Made by a program: the position numbers and the translations under genes. A model generated the notes under the pieces. It worked only from the letters and a program-made list of their open reading frames with translations. It was not told where the DNA came from and did no database searches. Shown in pieces: positions 10,614 to 19,187 of a DNA stretch of 54,151 nt. Each line of letters starts with the position of its first letter. Positions within the stretch are counted from its first letter, which is position 1. Source of the stretch: Pseudomonadota bacterium (lineage in GTDB: Bacteria; Pseudomonadota; Gammaproteobacteria; Burkholderiales; Burkholderiaceae_C); NCBI GenBank assembly GCA_018241185.1, contig JAFEEH010000243.1, positions 1-54,151 on the forward strand, given 5' to 3'.

Positions 10614-11810
10614 TCAGGGCTTCGACACGCGCACCGTCGCGTCGGCGCGCTTGTGCAGGTCGGGCAGCAGCTCGAGCCCCAGGCCCGGCTTGTCGTTGAG
10701 CCGGATCATGCCCTTCTCGACGATGGGCAGCTCGGTGACCAGCTCCTTGTACCAGCCGGTGAAGAAGGCGCGCACGCTCTCCTGGATGAGTGCGTTGGGC
10801 GCATGCAGGCTCAGGTGCGTGGACGCCGCCCACACCACCGGCCCGGTGCAGTCGTGTGGCGCCACCGGCAGCTGCCAGGCGTCCGCCATGGCGGCGATCT
10901 TGCGCGCTTCGGTCAGGCCGCCGCACCAGCTCAGGTCGAGCATGGCCACACCGGCCACGCCGGTCTGCAGATAGTCCTTGAAGCCCCACTTGTAGCTGAG
11001 CGTCTCGCTGGCGCAGATCAGCGCCTTGCAGTCGACGGCGTACTGCTTGAGCAGGTCGAGGCTGTCCATGCGGATCGCGTCCTCGTGCCAGAAGGTGTCG
11101 AACTCCTGCAGCGCGCGCGCGATCTTCTGCGCCATCGGCAGGCGCCACAGGCTGTGGAACTCCACCATGATGTCCATCTGCCGTCCCACCGCCGAGCGGA
11201 TCTTGCGGAAGGGCTCCAGCGCCGTGTCGAGATCGGCGTTGCTGATGTACTGGCCGTGGCTCTTCTCGGCCGCGGGGTCGAAGGGCCAGATCTTCATGGC
11301 CGTGATGCCTTCGGACAGCAGCGACTCGGCCAGTTCGTCGGCGTGGTGCAGGAAGCCCTGCAGGTCCTCGTACGGCCCGGCGTTGTTCCCGAGGCCCCAG
11401 TTCGACGTGTTCTGGTTGGCGGTGCTGCGCACGTACTGGTAGCCGGCACAGGTGTTGTAGATGCGGATGGCGTCGCGGCTCTTGCCGCCCAGCGCCGTGT
11501 GCACGGGCATGCCGGCGGCCTTGCCGAACAGGTCCCACAGCGCGATGTCCACGGCCGAGTTGCCGCGCGTCTCGACGCCGGACCCGCGCCAGCCCAGGTA
11601 ACCCGTCAGGTCGCGATTGCGCGCCTCGATGGCCAACGGGTCGGCACCCAGCAACTTGGGCGCGGCCCATTCGTGCAGGTAGGCCTCGACCGCGGCGGCG
11701 CCCATGAAGGTTTCGCCCACGCCGACCAGGCCCTCGTCGGTGTACAGGCGCACCCAGAGGATGTTGGGGAACTCGCCGAGGCGGACGGTTTCGACTTGCG
11801 TGATCTTCAT
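10614..11810 (-). CDS. Mandelate racemase/enolase-superfamily acid-sugar dehydratase or cycloisomerase
   Basis: 398-residue enolase-superfamily protein. Residues lining the barrel active site are visible: Lys173 (AMKIWPFD), Glu217 and His219 (MVEFHSLW), Glu243 (WHEDAI), Glu269 (CASET), His319 (APHDCTGP). These fit the mandelate-racemase/galactonate-dehydratase group, in which the enzyme abstracts an alpha proton from a sugar acid and usually expels water. The first metal ligand is Glu rather than the more common Asp. It is the last gene of the leftward GntR-TRAP transcript, so it probably handles the imported acid. Whether it is a dehydratase or a lactone cycloisomerase is undetermined. Confidence 0.85.
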   Translation of the reverse strand: MKITQVETVRLGEFPNILWVRLYTDEGLVGVGETFMGAAAVEAYLHEWAAPKLLGADPLAIEARNRDLTGYLGWRGSGVETRGNSAVDIALWDLFGKAAGMPVHTALGGKSRDAIRIYNTCAGYQYVRSTANQNTSNWGLGNNAGPYEDLQGFLHHADELAESLLSEGITAMKIWPFDPAAEKSHGQYISNADLDTALEPFRKIRSAVGRQMDIMVEFHSLWRLPMAQKIARALQEFDTFWHEDAIRMDSLDLLKQYAVDCKALICASETLSYKWGFKDYLQTGVAGVAMLDLSWCGGLTEARKIAAMADAWQLPVAPHDCTGPVVWAASTHLSLHAPNALIQESVRAFFTGWYKELVTELPIVEKGMIRLNDKPGLGLELLPDLHKRADATVRVSKP

Positions 11811-11844
11811 GGCGCGGCTTCAGCCAGGGAACAAGTGAGGAATG

Positions 11845-11874
11845 AAAAAGGCCGCACCCCTGCGGGCGCGGCCT
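11845..11874 (-). terminator. Intrinsic terminator after the TRAP binding-protein gene
   Basis: On the minus strand AGGCCGC (11874 to 11868) pairs with GCGGCCT (11855 to 11849) and is followed by TTTTT (through 11845). It lies 15 nt after the dctP-like stop and 35 nt before the enolase-superfamily start. It may partially uncouple that gene from the transporter. Confidence 0.7.
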
Positions 11875-11889
11875 GCGCGGCGCGAATGC

Positions 11890-12897
11890 TCAGCTGCCGC
11901 GCGCCTTCTTCAGCGCATCCATCACCACGTTGACAGCCTCGGCGCCGATGGTGGGGATGTTCTTGTCGTACACCGGCTTGACCTTGTCGAACATCCGCTT
12001 CTGCTCGGCAGGCGTCACCTCGTTCACCGTCATGGTCTTCTTCAGGTTCTCCAGCGACTTGGCGTTGAGCGCGCGGTTGGCCTCGCGCTCCACCTTGCGG
12101 CCTTCGATCGCGGCCTCGCGCAGCACGGCCTGCTCCTCGGGCTTGAGCTGGTCCCACAGCTTCTTGCTGTAGAGGATCAGGAAGGGGGTGTAGGCGTGGC
12201 GCGTCACGCTCAGGTACTTCTGCACCTCGCTGAACTTCGAAGTCTCGATGGTCACGAAGGGGTTCTCCTGGCCGTCGATGGTGCGGGTCTCCAGCGCGGT
12301 GAATACCTCGCCGAAGGCCATCGGCACGGCATTCGTGCCCAGCGTCTTGAAGGAATCCAGGAAGATGTTGTTCTGCATCACGCGGACCTTCACGCCTTCG
12401 AAGTCCTCGACCTTGGCGACCGGGCGCTTGCTGTTGGTGAGGTTGCGGAAGCCGTTCTCCCAGTAGGCCAGATTGATCAGGCCCGCGGCCTCGAGCTTCT
12501 TGTTGAAATACTCGCCGGCAGGTCCGTCGAGCACCGCGTCGGCTTCCTTTTCGTTGTTGAACAGGAAGGGCAGGTCGAACACGCCCAGCTCCTTCACGAT
12601 GCCCACCAGCGGCGAACTGGACGTGCATACCATTTCCTGCGTGCCGGCGCGCAGGGCCTGCGTGGCCTGCAGGTCGCCGCCGGCGGCGCCGCCCCAGAAG
12701 GCGGCGATCTTCATCTTTCCGCCGGTCTTGGCGGCCAGGACTTCCTGCATCTTCTTGACGCCGAGCCCCACCGGGTGGTCCTCGTTCACGCCGTTGGTGA
12801 ACTTGATGGTGCGTTCGGCGAACTGGGCCGAGGCGGCGAACGGTGCGGCCAGGGCGATGGCGGCCGCCGCGGCGACCAGGCTTCTGCGATTGAACAT
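11890..12897 (-). CDS. TRAP transporter substrate-binding protein (DctP family)
   Basis: 335-residue periplasmic binding protein. It has a Sec signal peptide (residues 1 to about 24, ending ASA), then a DctP domain. The conserved stretch KVRVMQNNIFLDSFKTLGTN carries the Arg that clamps substrate carboxylate, and VFTALETRTIDGQENP is the later family signature. It delivers an organic acid to the DctQM membrane pair encoded just upstream. Context (GntR regulator, sugar-acid dehydratases, DgoK/DgoA) points to an aldonate or uronate ligand. It is followed by an intrinsic terminator. Confidence 0.93.
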   Translation of the reverse strand: MFNRRSLVAAAAAIALAAPFAASAQFAERTIKFTNGVNEDHPVGLGVKKMQEVLAAKTGGKMKIAAFWGGAAGGDLQATQALRAGTQEMVCTSSSPLVGIVKELGVFDLPFLFNNEKEADAVLDGPAGEYFNKKLEAAGLINLAYWENGFRNLTNSKRPVAKVEDFEGVKVRVMQNNIFLDSFKTLGTNAVPMAFGEVFTALETRTIDGQENPFVTIETSKFSEVQKYLSVTRHAYTPFLILYSKKLWDQLKPEEQAVLREAAIEGRKVEREANRALNAKSLENLKKTMTVNEVTPAEQKRMFDKVKPVYDKNIPTIGAEAVNVVMDALKKARGS

Positions 12898-12954
12898 GGG
12901 TGTCTCCTTCTCTCGTCGGGGGTTGGGAACTGGGGGGTCGAAAGCGCGTTCAGG

Positions 12955-12976
12955 AAGCCGCCGGCAGGGGCGGCTT
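12955..12976 (-). other. Hairpin at the dctM stop codon
   Basis: AAGCCGCC (12955-12962) and GGCGGCTT (12969-12976) form a perfect 8-bp stem overlapping the last base of the dctM stop. There is no strong T-run. It could stabilise the upstream message or modulate transcription into dctP. Confidence 0.5.
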
Positions 12977-14277
12977 CATCGGGCGAGCCACCACGACAGC
13001 GGCACGGTCACGATCTGCGGGAAGAACACCATCGCGAACAGCACGATGAGCTGCGCGATGAAGAAGGGCATCACGCCCTTGAAGGCGTCGTCCATGCTGA
13101 TGCGCGCGACGCCGCACACCACGTTGAGCACGGTGCCCACCGGCGGCGTGATCAGGCCGATGGCGTTGTTGATGATGAACAGCACGCCGAAATACACCGG
13201 GTCGATGCCGGCCTTGAGCACCACCGGCATCAGCACGGGCGTGAGGATCAGCACCGTGGGCGTGAAGTCCAGCGCCGTGCCGACGATCACGATCAGCACC
13301 ATCATCACGAACATGAGCAGCGTCTTGTTGTCCATGAAGGGCTGCAGCATCTTGGTCACTTCGCCGGGGATGTCGGCCACGGTGATGAGCCACGCGCTCA
13401 CCATCGCCGCCGCCACCAGGAACATGACCACGGCCGTGGTCTTGCCGGCCGCCGCGATGAGCCGGTACATCATGTGCCACTTCAGTTCGCGGTAGACGAA
13501 CATGCCCACCACGAAGGAATACACGGCCGCCACCACCGCCGCCTCGGTCGGCGTGAAGATGCCGAACTTCATGCCGCCGATGATCACCACCGGCAGCGCC
13601 AGCGCCAGGCTGCCCCGGAAGGTGATGCGCAGACGCTCGCCGAACGGCACGCGCGGCGCGGACTGCACCTTGTCGCGACGCGCCACGATCCACCAGGCGA
13701 TGCCGATCGCCAGGCCCATCAGGATGCCGGGCACGATGCCCGCGAGGAACAGCTTGGTGATCGAGACATTGCCCGCCACACCGAAGACGATGAAGCCGAT
13801 CGAAGGCGGGATCACCGGCGCGATGATGCCGCCCGCGGCGATCAGACCGGCCGAACGGTTGGTCTGATAGCCCGCGCGGTTCATCATCGGGATCAGCAGC
13901 GCGGCCAGCGCCGCCGTGTCGGCCACGGCCGAGCCGGAGATCGACGCCATGATGATGGCCGCCACCACCGCCACGTAGCCCAGGCCGCCGCGGAAGTGGC
14001 CCACCCAGGCCATGGCCAGGTCGACGATGCGCCGCGAGAGGCCGCCGGCGGTCATGAACTCGCCGGCCAGCAGGAAGAAGGGCACGGCCAGCAGCGGGAA
14101 GTTGTCGGCACCGTCCACGAAACGCTGGGCGATGATCTGGCTGTCGAAGGCGGGCAGCACACCGGTGAAGGCGAGCCAGCCCATGAGCGCGACGCCGCAC
14201 ACCAGCAGCGAATAGGCGATGGGCATGCCGATGGCCATGGCGGCCAGCAGCGAGACGACGAAAACCGCGACCGTCAT
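12976..14277 (-). CDS. TRAP transporter large permease (DctM family)
   Basis: 433-residue integral membrane protein of the DctM type, about twelve hydrophobic segments, using the sodium gradient to carry the ligand given by the binding protein. Family stretches ASISGSAVADTAALAALLIP, GIIAPVIPPSIGFIVFG and INNAIGLITPPVGTVLNV are present. The ATG at 14277 overlaps the dctQ stop by 4 nt (ATGA), showing translational coupling and fixing the start. The longer open frame upstream belongs to the dctQ region. Confidence 0.94.
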   Translation of the reverse strand: MTVAVFVVSLLAAMAIGMPIAYSLLVCGVALMGWLAFTGVLPAFDSQIIAQRFVDGADNFPLLAVPFFLLAGEFMTAGGLSRRIVDLAMAWVGHFRGGLGYVAVVAAIIMASISGSAVADTAALAALLIPMMNRAGYQTNRSAGLIAAGGIIAPVIPPSIGFIVFGVAGNVSITKLFLAGIVPGILMGLAIGIAWWIVARRDKVQSAPRVPFGERLRITFRGSLALALPVVIIGGMKFGIFTPTEAAVVAAVYSFVVGMFVYRELKWHMMYRLIAAAGKTTAVVMFLVAAAMVSAWLITVADIPGEVTKMLQPFMDNKTLLMFVMMVLIVIVGTALDFTPTVLILTPVLMPVVLKAGIDPVYFGVLFIINNAIGLITPPVGTVLNVVCGVARISMDDAFKGVMPFFIAQLIVLFAMVFFPQIVTVPLSWWLAR

Positions 14278-14825
14278 GACGCGCTCCTCGATTCGCCGGC
14301 ATGGCCGGGTTCGGGGGCAACGTCTTCCGACTCCATCACCTGAACCAGTTCGTCGTCGCTCATGCGGCCGGTAAAGAGGCGCCAGAGCTTCTCGAGGTTG
14401 ATGAGGCCCATCACCACCGAGACGACGTAGCCGATGCCGTAGATCCAGATCATCGAGATGCCGACCACCGGCGAGATGTTGGTGGTCTGCAGCTCGTGCA
14501 TCTCGTAGGTGCCCATGAAGAAGAGCACGTTGCAGAACAGCATGAGCACCTGGTTGATGAAGAAGCACACCTTCTTGCCCACGCGCGGCAGGTGCTTGAT
14601 GAGTGTGTCGACACCCAGGTGCGCGCCGTCGCGCATCGCGACCATGGCGCCGATGTAGGTGAGCCAGATGAAGCAGTAGCGCGACATCTCGTCCGACACC
14701 GTGATGCCCGAGTTGAAGCCGTAGCGCAGCACCACGTTGCCGAAGACCATGACGACCATGGCCACCATGCACACGACGACGAGGAACTCGAGCAGCTTGA
14801 AGAATGCGTCGATCACGCCTCTCAT
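14274..14825 (-). CDS. TRAP transporter small permease (DctQ family)
   Basis: 183-residue four-helix membrane protein, the small subunit that pairs with DctM. The LEFLVVVCMVAMVVMVFGNV helix and the motif VSDEMSRYCFIWLTYIGAMVA are characteristic. The start MRGVIDAFF at 14825 is preceded by a GGAG ribosome site; upstream in-frame codons are low complexity. It lies 40 nt after the GntR gene and overlaps dctM by ATGA, so gntR-dctQ-dctM-dctP is one transcript. Confidence 0.92.
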   Translation of the reverse strand: MRGVIDAFFKLLEFLVVVCMVAMVVMVFGNVVLRYGFNSGITVSDEMSRYCFIWLTYIGAMVAMRDGAHLGVDTLIKHLPRVGKKVCFFINQVLMLFCNVLFFMGTYEMHELQTTNISPVVGISMIWIYGIGYVVSVVMGLINLEKLWRLFTGRMSDDELVQVMESEDVAPEPGHAGESRSAS

Positions 14826-14865
14826 GGGGGTTGTCTCCTGAAGGGTTGTTGTTGTCGGTATGGGG

Positions 14866-15618
14866 TCAGGCCGCGGCCTTGATGCGCCGCGGCGGCGCAT
14901 GGATCTGCGGGATGCGCTTGCCCGAGGCGAGCACGGTGTCGATGTCTTCGCGCGCGCCGTCGATCAGCACGCGGATCGCCTTCTCGGCACGCTCGGGATG
15001 GCGCGCGATGACGGCGTCGAGCACCGCGCGGTGCAGCGGCAGAGAGAGCGCCGGGCCGTTCTTGCGGCGGGTCGAGATCTCGAAGCTGGTGCGCAGCAGG
15101 GCCGCGAGCGCCCGGCTCATCTGCACCAGCATGCGGTTGTGGCTTGCGGCGATCAGGCCCTGGTGGAAGCGCAGGTCGGGCGTGACGTAGTCGCCGCCGA
15201 ACTCGATCGCATGCTTCATCAGTGCGAACGCTGCCTCCATGTCGGCAATGTCCGCGGCCGTGGCGCGCTCGGCCGCGAGCCGCACCGCCGCCGGCTCCAC
15301 GGCGCGCCGCAGGTCCTGCAGGTCGCGCAGGAACTCGCGCGACAGGCCCACGTGCGTCTGCCAGACGATGACGTCGGCATCGAACCAGTTCCACTGGTCT
15401 TCGGGCAGCACGCGGGTGCCGACCTTCGGGCCACTGGTGATCAGTCCCTTGGCGATCAGCGACTTGACGGCCTCGCGGATCACCGTGCGGCTCACGCCCA
15501 GCTCCTCGCACAGCAAGGGTTCGGGCGGCAGCGACGCGCCGGGCGGATAGCGGCCGGCCACGATATCGGCGCCGATGCGGTCGACCGTGTTGCCGTGGAC
15601 GTTCTTGATCGCGCTCAT
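14866..15618 (-). CDS. GntR-family regulator, FadR/FCD subfamily
   Basis: 250-residue regulator. The N-terminal winged helix (GADIVAGRYPPGASLPPEPL, then CEELGVSRTVIREAVKSLIA) is joined to an all-helical FCD ligand domain with the metal-type motif DLRFHQGLIAASHN. MSAIKNVHGNTVDRIG at 15618 is the family-like start, nine codons inside the longer frame. As first gene of the leftward transcript and divergent from the dehydratase gene, it probably represses both arms until a sugar acid or its keto-deoxy derivative binds, as DgoR- or UxuR-type regulators do. Confidence 0.92.
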   Translation of the reverse strand: MSAIKNVHGNTVDRIGADIVAGRYPPGASLPPEPLLCEELGVSRTVIREAVKSLIAKGLITSGPKVGTRVLPEDQWNWFDADVIVWQTHVGLSREFLRDLQDLRRAVEPAAVRLAAERATAADIADMEAAFALMKHAIEFGGDYVTPDLRFHQGLIAASHNRMLVQMSRALAALLRTSFEISTRRKNGPALSLPLHRAVLDAVIARHPERAEKAIRVLIDGAREDIDTVLASGKRIPQIHAPPRRIKAAA

Positions 15619-15779
15619 GGGCGATGGGAACCCCGGCAGCCGCATGCGACGGCACCCGCGCGCACCGCCGCCCGGGGCGCCGCGCGATCGCAGGAAGGCC
15701 CGTTCGAGCCGGTGGTCATGGGTGTCGTCTCCTGGGGTGCCACTCGAAAACCCTGAGCAGGGCCGTCGTCTTCATTCTT

Positions 15780-15789
15780 ATCATATGAT
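15780..15789. promoter_or_regulatory. GntR operator candidate ATCATATGAT
   Basis: A perfect 10-bp palindrome within CTTATCATATGATGATTG, an AT-rich island in otherwise GC-rich DNA, in the 236-nt spacer between the divergent gntR and dehydratase genes. FadR-subfamily GntR proteins commonly bind short AT-rich dyads of this kind. It is the best candidate for coordinate control of the two arms. Confidence 0.55.
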
Positions 15790-15854
15790 GATTGAATCGG
15801 CTGGCCCGCAGAGTGGAAACCCTGAGCCGCAGGCCGCGCCACGACGGAGACACC

Positions 15855-17600
15855 ATGAGCAGCGACACGCCCAAGAAGAAAAAACCCGCCCACGAACTGC
15901 GCAGCCAGCAGTGGTGGGGCCGCACCGACCGCGACGGCTTCATCTACCGCAGCTGGGTCAAGGGCAAGGGCGTGCCGCACGACCAGTTCGACGGTCGGCC
16001 CGTGATCGGCATCTGCAACACCTTCAGCGAACTCACGCCCTGCAACTCGCATTTCCGCACGCTGGCAGAGCAGGTGAAGATCGGCGTTTACGAGGCGGGC
16101 GGCTTCCCGCTCGAGTTCCCCGTGATGTCGCTGGGCGAGACGCTGCTGCGCCCCACCGCCATGCTGTATCGCAACCTCGCGAGCATGGACGTGGAGGAAT
16201 CGATCCGCGCCAACCCGCTCGACGGCGTGGTGCTGCTCATGGGCTGCGACAAGACCACGCCGGCACTGATGATGGGCGCGGCCAGCGTCGACCTGCCGAC
16301 CATCGGTGTCTCGGGCGGGCCGATGCTGTCGGGCAAGTGGCGCGGCCAGGAGCTGGGCTCGGGCACCGGCGTGTGGCAGATGAGCGAGCAGGTGCGCGCC
16401 GGCACGCTCAAGCTGCAGGATTTCTTCGAGGCCGAAAGCTGCATGCACCGCAGCCACGGGCACTGCATGACCATGGGCACGGCCAGCACGATGGCGAGCA
16501 TGGTCGAATCGATCGGCATCGGCCTGCCCGGCAATGCGGCGTACCCCGCGGTGGACGGCCGCCGCAACGTGCTGGCGCGCATGGCCGGCAGACGCATCGT
16601 CGACATGGTGCACGAAGACCTCATCATGTCGAAGATCGTGACGCGGGAGGCGATGGAGAACGTCATCAAGGTCAACGCGGCCATCGGCGGTTCGACCAAT
16701 CTCGTCATCCACCTCATCGCCATCGCGGGCCGGCTGGGCATCCCGCTGACCATCGACGACTTCGACCGGCTGGGCTCCGAGCTGCCCTGCCTGCTCGACC
16801 TGCAGCCTTCGGGCAAGTACCTGATGGAGGACTTCTGCTACGCGGGCGGCGTGCCGGTGGTGATGAAGCAGATCATCGACCTGCTGCACAAGGACCTCGT
16901 CACCGCCACCGGCAAGACGGTGTGGGAGAACGTGCAGGACGCCGAGAACTACAACCCGCAGGTGATCCGCCCGCTGGCCGAGCCCTTCAAGGACAAGGCC
17001 GGCATCTGCGTGCTGCGCGGCAACCTGGCGCCCAACGGCGCCATCATCAAGCCCAGCGCTGCCACGCCCGAGCTGCTGGTGCACAAGGGCCGCGCCGTGG
17101 TGTTCGAGAACGCCGACGACCTGCACAAGCGCATCGACGACGAGAACCTCGACATCGACGAGACCTGCGTCATGGTGCTGAAGAACTGCGGCCCCAAGGG
17201 CTACCCCGGCATGGCCGAGTCCGGCAACATGCCGCTGCCCCCCAAGGTGCTGCGCAAGGGCATCACCGACATGGTCCGCGTGAGCGATGCGCGCATGAGC
17301 GGCACCGCCTACGGCACCGTGGTGCTGCACACCGCGCCCGAGGCGGCAGCAGGTGGGCCTCTGGCGCTGGTGCAGGACGGCGACATCGTCGAGCTCGACG
17401 TGCCGAACCGCCGCCTGCACCTGCACGTGAGCGACGAGGAGCTCGCGCGTCGCCGCGCCGCGTGGACCGCGCCCAAGCCGCCGCTGGATTCGGGCTACTG
17501 GAAGCTCTACGTCGACAACGTGCTGCAGGCCGACGAGGGCGCGGACCTGGGCTTCCTGCGCGGCAAGCGCGGCAGTTTCGTGCCGCGCGACAACCACTGA
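15855..17600 (+). CDS. IlvD/Edd-family sugar-acid dehydratase (L-arabinonate dehydratase-like)
   Basis: 581-residue iron-sulfur dehydratase. The three cluster cysteines are Cys63 (ELTPCNSHF), Cys131 (LLMGCDKTTPA) and Cys204 (HGHCMTMGTAS). Their spacing fits the [2Fe-2S] aldonate dehydratases. RSQQWWGRTDRDGFIYRSW and SDARMSGTAYGTVVLH are shared with L-arabinonate/D-fuconate-type enzymes. It should convert an aldonate to its 2-keto-3-deoxy acid. The kinase and aldolase next to it make a six-carbon acid such as galactonate more plausible than a pentonate. The start at 15855 follows a GGAGA site; upstream in-frame codons are non-conserved. Confidence 0.9.
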   Translation: MSSDTPKKKKPAHELRSQQWWGRTDRDGFIYRSWVKGKGVPHDQFDGRPVIGICNTFSELTPCNSHFRTLAEQVKIGVYEAGGFPLEFPVMSLGETLLRPTAMLYRNLASMDVEESIRANPLDGVVLLMGCDKTTPALMMGAASVDLPTIGVSGGPMLSGKWRGQELGSGTGVWQMSEQVRAGTLKLQDFFEAESCMHRSHGHCMTMGTASTMASMVESIGIGLPGNAAYPAVDGRRNVLARMAGRRIVDMVHEDLIMSKIVTREAMENVIKVNAAIGGSTNLVIHLIAIAGRLGIPLTIDDFDRLGSELPCLLDLQPSGKYLMEDFCYAGGVPVVMKQIIDLLHKDLVTATGKTVWENVQDAENYNPQVIRPLAEPFKDKAGICVLRGNLAPNGAIIKPSAATPELLVHKGRAVVFENADDLHKRIDDENLDIDETCVMVLKNCGPKGYPGMAESGNMPLPPKVLRKGITDMVRVSDARMSGTAYGTVVLHTAPEAAAGGPLALVQDGDIVELDVPNRRLHLHVSDEELARRRAAWTAPKPPLDSGYWKLYVDNVLQADEGADLGFLRGKRGSFVPRDNH

Positions 17601-17630
17601 CGCAGTGACGCGCAGCGCAGGAGCGAACGC

Positions 17631-18530
17631 ATGAGCTTCGTGGCCGTCGACTGGGGCACCAGTTCGCTGCGCGGCGCACTCATCGACGACGCCGGGCGCG
17701 TGCTGGACGAGCGGCATGCGCCGCGCGGCATCCTCGGCGTGCCCGCGGGGGGCTTCCCGGCCGTGTTCGACGAACTCTTCGGCGACTGGATGGCGCCCGC
17801 CGACCGGCGCTGCCTGATCTCCGGCATGGCCGGCAGCAGGCAGGGCTGGATCGAAGCGCCCTACTGCCCCTGCCCGGCCGATGCCGCGGCACTGGCGGCG
17901 CGGGTGATATCGGTCGTTCCCGGGCGCATCGCCCTGGTGCCCGGCCTCACGGACAGCCATGACGACGTGCCCGACGTGATGCGCGGCGAGGAGGTCCAGA
18001 TCTTCGGCGCCATGCATCTCACGGGCGTGACCGACGGCGTGTTCGTGTTGCCGGGGACGCACAACAAATGGGTGCAGGTTCGAGGCAGCCGCGTGCTGGG
18101 CTTCCGTACCTTCATGACCGGCGAGTTCTACGCCCTGCTCGCGCAGCATTCGATCCTCTCGCGCACCGTCGACCCGGCCGCGCCGCTCGACGCCGAGGCC
18201 TTCGCCCAGGGCGTTGCCCGCTCCGCGCACGGTGGCGGACTGCTGCACAACGCGTTCGGCGCGCGCACCCTGGGGCTGTTCGAGCGCATGTCGCCGGCAC
18301 AACTGGCGAGCTACCTTTCGGGCCTGCTGATCGGCGAGGAGCTTCATACGCAGCCGCTGGATGCGCACGCCGAGGTGGTGCTCATCGGCGCGCCGGCACT
18401 CACGACTCGCTATGCCCTCGCGCTCGAAGGCCTGCGCATCACGCCGCGCGTGCTCGGTGCCGAGGCCACCTGGGCCGGCGCGCATGCCCTCCACACCGCC
18501 TTGCAAGGCACCGACGCCGCGTACCCATGA
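17631..18530 (+). CDS. dgoK: 2-dehydro-3-deoxygalactonokinase
   Basis: 299-residue sugar-acid kinase that phosphorylates 2-keto-3-deoxygalactonate at C6 with ATP. The N-terminal phosphate-binding loop FVAVDWGTSSLRGALID and the family blocks LISGMAGSRQGW, DVMRGEEVQIFG, FVLPGTHNKWV and FMTGEFYALL are all present. It begins 30 nt after the dehydratase with a CAGGAG site. Its stop overlaps the aldolase ATG (ATGA), so the dehydratase, kinase and aldolase are one operon of De Ley-Doudoroff type. Confidence 0.94.
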   Translation: MSFVAVDWGTSSLRGALIDDAGRVLDERHAPRGILGVPAGGFPAVFDELFGDWMAPADRRCLISGMAGSRQGWIEAPYCPCPADAAALAARVISVVPGRIALVPGLTDSHDDVPDVMRGEEVQIFGAMHLTGVTDGVFVLPGTHNKWVQVRGSRVLGFRTFMTGEFYALLAQHSILSRTVDPAAPLDAEAFAQGVARSAHGGGLLHNAFGARTLGLFERMSPAQLASYLSGLLIGEELHTQPLDAHAEVVLIGAPALTTRYALALEGLRITPRVLGAEATWAGAHALHTALQGTDAAYP

Positions 18531-19168
18531 ACACCGCACTCGACAAGTTCCAGTCCGCCATGCAGGAGCTGCCTCTCGTGGCGATCCTGCGCGGACTCAC
18601 GCCGGCCGAAGCCGAATCGGTCGGCGACGCCCTGGTCGGGGCCGGCTTCCGTTTGCTCGAAGTGCCGCTGAACTCGCCCGAGCCGTTGACCAGTATCGCA
18701 CTGCTACGCCGGCGCTTTCCCGACGCGCTGGTGGGTGCAGGCACCGTGCTCGACGCGGCGCAGGTGCGCGCGGTGCACGATGCGGGCGGCGAGCTCGTCG
18801 TGGCGCCGAACTTCGACGCCGCCGTGGTGGCCGAGGCGCGCCGGCTGGGCATGGTGAGCCTGCCCGGCGTGATGACGCCGACCGAGGCCTTCGGCGCGCT
18901 GGCCGCCGGTGCCACGGGCTTGAAACTGTTTCCGGCCGAACTCGCCTCGCCCGCCGTGGCGAAAGCATTGCTGGCGGTGCTGCCCCAGGGCACGGCGCTG
19001 ATGCCGGTGGGTGGCATCTCGCCCGAAACCATGCAGCCCTGGCGCGACGCGGGCGCGGCCGGCTTCGGCATCGGCTCGTCGCTGTACAAACCCGGCAAGA
19101 GCGCGGCGGCCGTGGCGGCCGACGCTATCAAATTCGTAGCTGCTTACGCACGCCCCACGGGCGTTTGA
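18527..19168 (+). CDS. dgoA: 2-dehydro-3-deoxy-6-phosphogalactonate aldolase (KDPGal aldolase)
   Basis: 213-residue class I aldolase splitting KDPGal to pyruvate and glyceraldehyde-3-phosphate. The Schiff-base Lys is in TGLKLFPAE, the general-base Glu in RLLEVPLNSPEP, and the phosphate loop is in MPVGGISP and GFGIGSSLY. The start ATG 18527 overlaps the dgoK stop. Unusually, the last 14 residues (AIKFVAAYARPTGV) and the stop lie inside palindromic element R2, so the native C-terminus was probably altered. A KDPG aldolase paralogue lies at 31682-32317. Confidence 0.93.
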   Translation: MNTALDKFQSAMQELPLVAILRGLTPAEAESVGDALVGAGFRLLEVPLNSPEPLTSIALLRRRFPDALVGAGTVLDAAQVRAVHDAGGELVVAPNFDAAVVAEARRLGMVSLPGVMTPTEAFGALAAGATGLKLFPAELASPAVAKALLAVLPQGTALMPVGGISPETMQPWRDAGAAGFGIGSSLYKPGKSAAAVAADAIKFVAAYARPTGV

Positions 19169-19187
19169 GGCCAAAAATGCTTGAAAA
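19124..19187 (+). repeat. Dispersed palindromic element, copy R2 (overlaps two genes)
   Basis: GCTATCAAATTCGTAGC box, ACGGGCG hairpin arm and AAATGCTTGAAAAG tail on the plus strand. It encodes the end of dgoA and, in its mutated tail, supplies the ATG (19177) of the next gene. dgoA is read in the GCT phase used by the other genic copies. Confidence 0.85.

Noticed and set aside
15615-18539. A 974-codon open frame on the minus strand
   Set aside because: Antisense to the dehydratase and dgoK, with His/Ala/Arg-rich sequence and no domain; the plus-strand genes are clear.
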